Assembly (NCBI RefSeq): GCF_007004655.1
Contig: NZ_ML660117.1
Location: forward strand, 1 to 51,440
Length of the DNA: 51,440 nt
Origin: Exilibacterium tricleocarpae
GTDB lineage: Bacteria; Pseudomonadota; Gammaproteobacteria; Pseudomonadales; Cellvibrionaceae
Direction: 5' to 3'
The notes under the pieces were generated by a model that did not search any database, was not told the DNA's origin, and saw only the letters and a list, made by a program, of their open reading frames with translations. Position numbers and translations under genes: made by a program. Shown piece by piece: positions 44,569 through 51,440 of this stretch (its first letter is position 1; every line of letters begins with the position of its first letter).

Positions 44569-46377
44569 TTACGCTGTTTCCAAAACACTTTCATCTTTTT
44601 TAAATGTCGATATTACCGCCGCAAGAAGATTCGAATCTTTTGATATCACATAATCTTCCAAAAACATGACATCAATTCCAGAGGTGTAAAACACAGCTAA
44701 CGCATCTTCAACGGAATGGATAATAGGTTTACCCATCACGTTAAAACTGGTGTTTAACACCAGCGGAATTCCCGTAATTCGGTAGAACTCACGTATCAAC
44801 TCGTAGTAGTCGACATTCCACTCTCTTTTCACGCTTTGTAAGCGTCCGGTGCCATCGGCATGGACAACGGCAGGCACCAGGTCGACAACGCTGTCTTTGA
44901 AACGCAGGGTCCGCTCCATATAGGGCGTTTCCTGATAGTTCTCGAAGTATTCGTCGCCGTGCTCGGCGAGAATCGACGGTGCAAAAGGTCTGAACTCTTC
45001 CCTGAATTTCACCCTGGCATTGATTTCGTCTTTCATTTGCGGATTTCGCGGATCGGCGAGGATCGAGCGGTTACCCAGCGCCCTTGGGCCGAACTCAGCC
45101 CGCCCCTGCCCCCACCCGATAATCTTCCCCTTCGCCAGCAGTCTGGCTGCTATAACAGGCGCCTCACCCGCTTGTAGCTGCGTAAGCCCGGCAATCTTGC
45201 CGTGCCTCTCAAGATTACTCAGTGTTTCCCTGCGAAACGTCGAACCCAGGTATGCAGAAAGTACTTTAGTTTCTTTCTTGTAATGCTCATGGTCCTCAAT
45301 ATAGGCAAGGAAAGCCGCTCCCAGCGCATTGCCGTCATCCGCCGGGGCCGAGGGCACATATACCTGCTTGAACGGCGTATGTTCGATAATTTTCCCGGCG
45401 TAGGAAGAGTTCAACGCACAACCTCCCGCCAATACCAGATTATCGCAGAAGTCGAGTTGGTGAAGGTTGGACAGCAATTCGCTTACCCACTCTGCAAATA
45501 CCTGCTGGCCTGTATAGGCGACATCAGCGACATCTTCGGCCGGCTGCCCGGGTTTTCTCATTCTGGACATAATCTTCAAATAGTTGTCACGGCTGTTTTC
45601 TGTATACCTCAAGCTAAACCCGTCAACCACCATATAATTGCGCATTAGCTGATACAGCTCTTCGTCCATTTGACCATAAGCCGCCAGCCCCATAACCTTC
45701 CACTCCTCACCTTTCCACCCGTCAAAGCCACAGAGCTGGCAGAGTGTCAGCCCATAAAACAGCCCCAGACTCGCGAACCCATCCAATGGCGCCCTCCGGG
45801 CTTTTACCGGTTCGATGATATTCCCCTCGCATTTATAAGCCCCTGTCGCCGTAGCCTCGCCTAATCCGTCTATGACCAGGCATAAAGCACGGTCATAGTG
45901 GCTGCTAAAATACCCATTGGCGGCATGGGTCAAGTGGTGGTCATAACTACGGGAACTCATATGCCATTTTGGGCTGCCCTCAACGTAGCTCTTTATGTTG
46001 TTTGCCGCGTCCTTGATACTGGGCAGAAAAAGATCGATAAAGCCCTTGTAAGCCAGGTATCGCTGCTGCCAGACAGAGGGATAAGCGGTATTGTTATTCA
46101 TCTCCACTTTGATTTTCGCAGCCTCCAACTCGAGGGCACTTACCGCCGTATCACTCCAGGTTTTTGCAACGACCAGTTCGGCGCCCGGCTCACAATAGTC
46201 GTCTATCAGGCTTCTTATTCTCAGAAAGTCATCGGCAGGACAGCAAAAAGCTCTTTTGTTTTGCATGTAACGCTCCGCGGCCTCCGCGAATACCACCTCG
46301 CCTTCGCTGTTGATAATCGCTATGGCATTGTCATGGCCAGTAACACTCAAGCCTATATAATTTCTAAAAATTTTCAT
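44569..46377 (-). CDS. Carbamoyltransferase (NodU/CmcH/TobZ type)
   Basis: Transfers a carbamoyl group from carbamoyl phosphate, via carbamoyladenylate, to a hydroxyl. 602 residues, full length. The N-terminal Kae1-like ASKHA domain is readable (GLSVTGHDNAIAII, AERYMQNKRAFCCPADDF, SYDHHLTHAANGYFSS, ALCLVIDGLGEATATGAY, LVLAGGCALNSSYAGKI). The C-terminal carbamoyltransferase domain has EFGPRALGNRSILADPRNP and INARVKFREEFRPFAPSIL. AGGGTAG precedes the ATG. It is the third gene on the strand of the polyketide synthase and fits as its tailoring enzyme; a separate role is possible because of the 96-base gap. Confidence 0.93.
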   Translation of the reverse strand: MKIFRNYIGLSVTGHDNAIAIINSEGEVVFAEAAERYMQNKRAFCCPADDFLRIRSLIDDYCEPGAELVVAKTWSDTAVSALELEAAKIKVEMNNNTAYPSVWQQRYLAYKGFIDLFLPSIKDAANNIKSYVEGSPKWHMSSRSYDHHLTHAANGYFSSHYDRALCLVIDGLGEATATGAYKCEGNIIEPVKARRAPLDGFASLGLFYGLTLCQLCGFDGWKGEEWKVMGLAAYGQMDEELYQLMRNYMVVDGFSLRYTENSRDNYLKIMSRMRKPGQPAEDVADVAYTGQQVFAEWVSELLSNLHQLDFCDNLVLAGGCALNSSYAGKIIEHTPFKQVYVPSAPADDGNALGAAFLAYIEDHEHYKKETKVLSAYLGSTFRRETLSNLERHGKIAGLTQLQAGEAPVIAARLLAKGKIIGWGQGRAEFGPRALGNRSILADPRNPQMKDEINARVKFREEFRPFAPSILAEHGDEYFENYQETPYMERTLRFKDSVVDLVPAVVHADGTGRLQSVKREWNVDYYELIREFYRITGIPLVLNTSFNVMGKPIIHSVEDALAVFYTSGIDVMFLEDYVISKDSNLLAAVISTFKKDESVLETA

Positions 46378-46473
46378 AACACTACCCTAATTAACTTAAA
46401 GATTTTTGTAGTACTGACCCGGCCGAATACGTCGTGAAGCATACGACTTTGACGAGAAGGTTAAAACGGCACT

Positions 46474-47394
46474 TCAGCACTCAAGCGACAGAATTCGCAA
46501 TAAATAGCAACCCGCCGCAGTCTTTGCCCTGTATCTAAAGTCTTTATGTTCAACCGCACACCAAAAAACCGGGAAACTGGCCTCATTATAAAAACAGAAA
46601 TAGACCCTGAATTTAGAAAAATCAAAATCATCAAACCTGACGTCCAACTCCTTGCCGAAACCAAGGTAGCCAAATTCAAATTGCGTTCCCGGGTCTGCTG
46701 CAGGCAAGAATATTCTTTTTAAAAGGTCTTGCTTTAAATACCTCCTGTACTTAAGCAACCTTATAGGGAAAAGGTTTAATCTCCTATAGAAAGCATAGTT
46801 ATCCATTGACATCTTGGAGTAAAATTCATTGTTGTCATGATCCAGCCTCCTAGCCGGCAAAGCTCTATCACTGTCTAGTGTCAAGACGGGCGAGTCGAGG
46901 TCACCTGTGCTTTCATACAATCTCACCACCACTCTGTACGCACCGGGAGACAAAGTCACATTAACTCGCTTGGTTCTGGTCCGGGTCGAGATCCCGCTCC
47001 ATACCGGCTGCTTTGTAGAAACATCAATGACAGACAAATTCCACAGGTCTGAAAAGCGAGACAGGCTTGCGGTTTCTATCCCCAATTTTTCTTTCACTGA
47101 AAAAACAGGACTCGCGATAATGACGGCGTGCACATTCCACCTTGGTGCGCTGACCATTAAAAAAGGCAGCAGCTTCTGGTTTTTCTTTAACTGCGAACCA
47201 CTTATCACCAACCATGCATCATCTGCCTGAAGACTGCCGGCATAATTCTGTTTTATTTTCTTTACCTCTCTTGCTCTAAAAATCATAGAGATAAAGATTT
47301 CGCAGGCATCCACAAGTAGCTCACCGGCACCAACTTTATCAGAAGATCTCGTCACTGAGGGTTGTATTGGGATATGCTCCGCTTTTAAAGCCAT
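46474..47394 (-). CDS. Unknown protein coupled to the polyketide synthase gene
   Basis: Not recognised. 306 residues, no signal peptide or membrane helix. A central segment (VNVTLSPGAYRVVVRLYEST) suggests a beta-sandwich; the C-terminal half is rich in aromatic and basic residues (RRLNLFPIRLLKYRRYLKQD, FGYLGFGKELDVRFDDF, VYFCFYNEASFPVFWCAVEH). The ATG shares its first base with the last base of the PKS stop codon (TAATG), so it is translationally coupled to the PKS and almost certainly belongs to the pathway. The carbamoyltransferase follows 96 bases on. It could be a catalytic or scaffolding accessory protein; there is no basis for choosing. Confidence 0.75.
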   Translation of the reverse strand: MALKAEHIPIQPSVTRSSDKVGAGELLVDACEIFISMIFRAREVKKIKQNYAGSLQADDAWLVISGSQLKKNQKLLPFLMVSAPRWNVHAVIIASPVFSVKEKLGIETASLSRFSDLWNLSVIDVSTKQPVWSGISTRTRTKRVNVTLSPGAYRVVVRLYESTGDLDSPVLTLDSDRALPARRLDHDNNEFYSKMSMDNYAFYRRLNLFPIRLLKYRRYLKQDLLKRIFLPAADPGTQFEFGYLGFGKELDVRFDDFDFSKFRVYFCFYNEASFPVFWCAVEHKDFRYRAKTAAGCYLLRILSLEC

Positions 47395-50300
47395 TACACT
47401 ACAACCTCCAGCTTGTCATTGGTGTTCTCAAAGTTTTTGCCGCCTGACTCCCTTTGCAAAATCTCCAGCAAGGATTGCGCCAAAAGCTGAGGGCTCTCTA
47501 TGTGAAGATTGTGTTCGCCCGGCAACATTCTTACGTCTAGACCTTTCGCATGCTCTTTAAGGGACGACAGAACAGCCTCCTTGGCTCTGCTTCGCTCACC
47601 GAAGAAAAAGTGCAACCGCTGTTGCCTGCTTAAGCTTGAAACGACCGACCGATACTCCTCCACCCCAAAACCGGCGGAGTTTATCGCTCTTGTTGTAACC
47701 CCGGGATTTATCGACCAAACATATTTGCCATTTTGCTGTCTCTTACACAGCCTGCCGGCAAGAGCGGCGGCAAAGTTACCATCGATACCTTGGTAGGAAT
47801 TTTTCAGTCTATCCGCAGCCTCTTCAACGGAATCAAATTCGGTGCCGTAAGCTGAATCTCCAACTGTTTGCAGATAGTGTTCTAAGAAGTCCAAAGGAGA
47901 ACGCCCGTCATCTTTCGGAACAAAGCTTTCGACCAATAAAGTGCTTTCAATCCACTCGGGCAGACTGTATGCCACCAGACAGGCAATCAGGGAACCGAAG
48001 GAATGCCCCACTAAAGACACCGGCTGCCCCACGTATTGCGTAACAATATGATTTACATCTGCGACAAAATCCACCAGGTGTAAACTGCCCGACCATTCTG
48101 ACCTCGCATGCCCTCTGAGGTCCGGCGCAACAACACGATAATCGTTGCCGGCAAGTTGTTGCGCGACTTTATCCCAGACCATACCCTGCTCGAGAATACC
48201 GTGTAGGAGCACGACCGGTCGGGCGTTTTTGTCTCCCCATTCACAAACGCAAAGGGGTGTACCCTTATAAAGGATAACCTTTTCCCGCATGGCAAAAGCG
48301 TTATCTTTTTTCTTGTAAACTACTTTTTCCTTTTCACAGGTATACCCGGTGCGCTGCGCCAATAGAAAAGTGGTTTTATCGAGAACCCTTGGCAATTCAA
48401 TATTTTTCCAGGCATTAGCCAACTCGGCGTCAATCACTTTTCGCTTATCGAAATTAGGATCACCAACTGACAGTAAATTACTGTGAATACCATCTGTCAT
48501 GCGTCCTTCTGCAAAAGGCTCCAACAACGACTGCTCAAAAGGTATATCGAGAAATTCACATAGTTTTACCAGCTCATCAATTGGGTTGTTTACAAGTTTT
48601 TCGTAGTTGACCAGATGCAGCCTTTCCTCTAATGCGTTTTCCTCCATAAATTCAATAATGTTTCGATTAGAGATGGTCCAACTCTTTTCCGCAATCTCAT
48701 AAGGCGTCTCTGCCGCAGCACCAGACAGAATCGAGGCGAACTTGTCCATGCGGATTCTGACAAAAGACTCAATAACAGAGTAAGGGTGGCGCACAAGGTG
48801 TATATATTTCGGTTTTCTGAAAAGAGTCTCTGCCCGGCGCAGAACCTGTTTACTGACAGCATAGGTTGGCGATTTGTCGACTAACGTCTTCTCCCCTATC
48901 GACTGTATAATTTCTTGGTAAATACTTCTGATGGTGCACTTCTCTGCAATCAACTTCTCGATATAGTGACCACTCGCCTCTGCGTCCATAAGATACAGCT
49001 CCATAAAAGCTCTCTGCAAGCCGCTTTGCAAACTGGCTTCTAACTGAGAGTTTCTCTGAGTGATATCGTGATACGGCAGCAGGTGCAGCTCGGGCGGTGC
49101 AAACAGATGAGAATGTCCAGCTAACATGGCACGCAGCAAAGTCGAACCGGCCCTCGGGCTCGACAACAGGAAGATGGAACTGGGGAGTTTCTCTTCGTTT
49201 TCGTCCTCGTCCGGGCCACGCGCACCGGCAATCCCCTTGATAGAAAAATCTATAGCTCTACCGGTATCCATATCGTTAAAGTCCAGGTTAATTTCCCTGG
49301 CGATATGCTGTGACAGTTTTTCAATAGTTGAATTGGTGTAAAATTCCCTGGGAAAAAATGCAATATCAAATATCTTTTGCACCGCATTGGCCAGGTCCAT
49401 TACCACGAGAGAATCAAAGCCTTTCTCGAGCAGGTCCTCATCGATTAGGAGGCTATCAGACTCGTCACCGAGCAGGTCAACAATAATTGTCCTGAGCTTT
49501 TCTCTGATTTTAACAACGACCTCTTTTTCATCCAGACCCTTTATTTTTTCTTTGAAAGACACAGACTCTCCCTCATCAGGGGAGTCTCCCACTGCCTCGA
49601 GATTCTCAGTGTCTATTAGAGGGGCTGCCATGCTTTTGACCAGCGGTGAAGAAACAGACCTCACGTATTTCTCAAAATCAATACTGACAATATCGATAAC
49701 CGGCTCGGCATAATCCGTTACAATTGCCTCAAAGTAGTGCGAGCCGACATCGGCATCCAACATGCCTACGCCCCTTTTTTCCAGCCGCAGTTTATCTTGA
49801 CGGCTCAGCTTGTCAGCCATACCAACGGCCCATGCGCCCCAATTAATTGTGGTAGAGGCCAGGCCTGCCGATCGCCGGTATCTGCTTAGTTGTTCAAGAA
49901 AGCTATTGGCGCACGCGTAGTTGCCCTGACCGGGAGAGCCAAAAGTCGCTGCAACCGACGAAAATAGTACAAAAAAACTCAGCTCCAAGTCCTTGCTCAA
50001 CCTATGTAGATTCCATGCGCCCTGGACTTTGGCAGGGAAGACGCTGTAGAAGTCTTCTCGACGCTGTTGACTGGTAACACCATCTTTCAGAATACCGGCA
50101 GTATGAACGATACCTTTTACGGGGAGGCTACTCTCTCGAATGGAATCGAAAAATAACGCCACTTGCTTGTAGTCAGCAATATCCAGTCGCACATACTCAA
50201 CGGGAGAAAGACGCTCTAATTCGGACAATTTCTGTTGTTTACTCTGGTCGAGTTCGCTTCTGCCGATCAGAAAAATTTTCCCCACAGGCCCTGAGGCTAA

Positions 50301-51440
50301 AGTCCTCGCAACCGAGTAACCGAGAGACCCCAGTCCGCCGGTTACAATGTAGGCAGCCTCGTCGCTTACAAATCGGTTTGATTTTTCGGGTCTCGATGGT
50401 AGATCAACAGAAGACAGTACTTGTCTAAAAACCTGACCATTTCTTATCGTGACGGTATTAACTCCGGGGTTTGAAATAACCCGAAAAAGCAGCGCAATGT
50501 CTCGCTGTGAATACACCTGCGAGATGTCGCAGACAGAACCGAATATATCCGGGTGCTCGTGGGCGATAGTTTTACCCAGACCACCAACAGTGGCCAAACC
50601 GGTACTGCCGCTCGCGGACGCAGGGCTGTACTGCCCCCGGGTGACAATATGCAACTTCGTATTCTCCGCCCGCTCCGTGCTCTCCAGGACAGATTTTAAT
50701 ACACAGATTGTCCGGTCAATAAATATCCGGGTGTCATTGATGGCGCTGTCTATCCCATCCGCATCCTGCCCAACTTTATCAACCAGGTCGGATTCTAAAA
50801 CCAATAAAGCGCTATACGTGCGATTTGGAGCTACAGCGCCGAGTTTGTCGGTTAGTCGTTCAATTGTTCTAAATTCGTCGTCACAGGCGGGAAAATCCTC
50901 GATACAGAGTATCTCTACTTCGCCGCCGAGCTCAGTAAATACACTTCCAAGCTGCGCAATGAAGTCACTTTTTTCAAAGCAGACAACCGTATAAAGAGGG
51001 CCACCAGTTTGCGTCTCCTTGCTCAGACCGAAATCCAGCTCGACCCATGCCGACTTATAGATTTTCACCGCAGTCTTATTTCCGGAGACCGGTCTACCCA
51101 AACTCGGATGATAGAAAGAATCCAGGCCCTTTATCCGGTAGTCTTTGCCCTGGAACGGATAGGTCGGCACACTGATACGCCGGCAGCCGCGCCCGGCATA
51201 GTACGCCGCCCAGTCCGGTTGGCCGCCCGCCGCGTAGTACCCCGCCACCGCCTCACCCAGGCTTGTGCCCGCATCGTGACCGCGCACCAGACTCGGCAAC
51301 CAGGCCCGCGCCGCCACACCGCAAGCCCGCCCCATCCCCACCAGCGTATGGCTCGGACCCAACTCCAGATACACATCCGCCCCCGCCGCCGACAACGCCG
51401 CCATCCCCGCCGCAAAGTCCACCGGCGCCTGCACATGGCG
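47394..51440 (-). CDS. Type I polyketide synthase, AT-KR-ACP-ST-TE end (partial)
   Basis: The last module of a modular PKS, cut by the window edge; the frame stays open to 51440 and no real start is in view. Numbering from 51434: AT C-terminus and linker 1-110 (LELGPSHTLVGMGR); KR about 360-590 with NADPH loop TGGLGSLG, Ser in FSSVAATFG, Tyr 506 in GQGNYACAN; ACP with phosphopantetheine Ser 675 (KGFDSLVVMD); sulfotransferase about 750-1020 with PAPS loop SSPRAGSTLL and RHPYSVIES; thioesterase/hydrolase 1050-1330 with GHSFGS (Ser 1145), acid Glu 1169 and His 1308 or 1311. ST-TE after ACP is the CurM / Ols arrangement: the beta-hydroxyl is sulfated, then hydrolysis and decarboxylation release a terminal alkene. 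The Glu acid 24 residues after Ser agrees with the CurM thioesterase (Ser100/Glu124). Confidence 0.93.
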   Translation of the reverse strand, partial: RHVQAPVDFAAGMAALSAAGADVYLELGPSHTLVGMGRACGVAARAWLPSLVRGHDAGTSLGEAVAGYYAAGGQPDWAAYYAGRGCRRISVPTYPFQGKDYRIKGLDSFYHPSLGRPVSGNKTAVKIYKSAWVELDFGLSKETQTGGPLYTVVCFEKSDFIAQLGSVFTELGGEVEILCIEDFPACDDEFRTIERLTDKLGAVAPNRTYSALLVLESDLVDKVGQDADGIDSAINDTRIFIDRTICVLKSVLESTERAENTKLHIVTRGQYSPASASGSTGLATVGGLGKTIAHEHPDIFGSVCDISQVYSQRDIALLFRVISNPGVNTVTIRNGQVFRQVLSSVDLPSRPEKSNRFVSDEAAYIVTGGLGSLGYSVARTLASGPVGKIFLIGRSELDQSKQQKLSELERLSPVEYVRLDIADYKQVALFFDSIRESSLPVKGIVHTAGILKDGVTSQQRREDFYSVFPAKVQGAWNLHRLSKDLELSFFVLFSSVAATFGSPGQGNYACANSFLEQLSRYRRSAGLASTTINWGAWAVGMADKLSRQDKLRLEKRGVGMLDADVGSHYFEAIVTDYAEPVIDIVSIDFEKYVRSVSSPLVKSMAAPLIDTENLEAVGDSPDEGESVSFKEKIKGLDEKEVVVKIREKLRTIIVDLLGDESDSLLIDEDLLEKGFDSLVVMDLANAVQKIFDIAFFPREFYTNSTIEKLSQHIAREINLDFNDMDTGRAIDFSIKGIAGARGPDEDENEEKLPSSIFLLSSPRAGSTLLRAMLAGHSHLFAPPELHLLPYHDITQRNSQLEASLQSGLQRAFMELYLMDAEASGHYIEKLIAEKCTIRSIYQEIIQSIGEKTLVDKSPTYAVSKQVLRRAETLFRKPKYIHLVRHPYSVIESFVRIRMDKFASILSGAAAETPYEIAEKSWTISNRNIIEFMEENALEERLHLVNYEKLVNNPIDELVKLCEFLDIPFEQSLLEPFAEGRMTDGIHSNLLSVGDPNFDKRKVIDAELANAWKNIELPRVLDKTTFLLAQRTGYTCEKEKVVYKKKDNAFAMREKVILYKGTPLCVCEWGDKNARPVVLLHGILEQGMVWDKVAQQLAGNDYRVVAPDLRGHARSEWSGSLHLVDFVADVNHIVTQYVGQPVSLVGHSFGSLIACLVAYSLPEWIESTLLVESFVPKDDGRSPLDFLEHYLQTVGDSAYGTEFDSVEEAADRLKNSYQGIDGNFAAALAGRLCKRQQNGKYVWSINPGVTTRAINSAGFGVEEYRSVVSSLSRQQRLHFFFGERSRAKEAVLSSLKEHAKGLDVRMLPGEHNLHIESPQLLAQSLLEILQRESGGKNFENTNDKLEVVV

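Overview
This window looks like chromosome from a marine or environmental gammaproteobacterium, most plausibly of the Cellvibrionales/Alteromonadales type. The signs are a long-form QueF, a CnoX-type thioredoxin, a hybrid two-component system with a Reg_prop propeller, a bacteriophytochrome with its heme oxygenase, a Gram-negative sortase, a tRNA-Ser(GGA) with encoded CCA, and many c-di-GMP/cAMP/phosphorelay proteins. This is an inference from gene content; no ribosomal RNA or species marker is present.

Layout. 0.4-15 kb is GC-rich and mostly housekeeping or sensory: a secreted metalloprotease-like lipoprotein, a TetR/GST divergent pair, CnoX, a periplasmic binding protein coupled to a membrane diguanylate cyclase, tRNA-Ser, a nitroreductase, a membrane class III adenylate cyclase, QueF, an ABC-2 exporter and a PA2817-like protein. 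14.5-15.1 kb is a dense non-coding repeat island (15-bp and 24-bp tandem arrays around a 63-bp inverted repeat). A diverged copy of its flank lies at the window start. 15.3-20.9 kb carries a truncated hemoglobin, an ECF sigma factor with a Ser/Thr kinase-TPR partner, and a Cys-rich secreted protein. 21-31.6 kb holds a decayed gene, a LuxR-type regulator, a 1383-residue hybrid two-component sensor, a repeat-tailed tyrosine phosphatase, and bacteriophytochrome plus heme oxygenase. 31.9-35.9 kb has a gdhA remnant, a second nitroreductase, a BON-domain protein, a sortase with its substrate, and a small DUF1328 membrane protein. 36.2-40.3 kb is a four-gene phosphorelay operon. 40.6-44.4 kb has an S24-type repressor with paired operators, an animal-type heme peroxidase, a VOC protein and an MGMT-like protein.

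The right end (44.6-51.4 kb, minus strand) is the most notable part: the last gene of a modular type I polyketide synthase, cut by the window edge. Its order is AT(end)-KR-ACP-sulfotransferase-thioesterase, the curacin CurM / cyanobacterial olefin synthase arrangement that releases a chain as a terminal alkene by sulfation followed by decarboxylation. It overlaps an unrecognised gene by one base (TAATG), and a NodU/CmcH-type carbamoyltransferase follows. Together these suggest a carbamoylated polyketide with a terminal alkene. The rest of the cluster lies beyond position 51440.

Start sites were moved where a ribosome binding site or a domain boundary argued for it, and this is stated in each entry. 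Residue numbers are counted by hand and GC statements are by eye.
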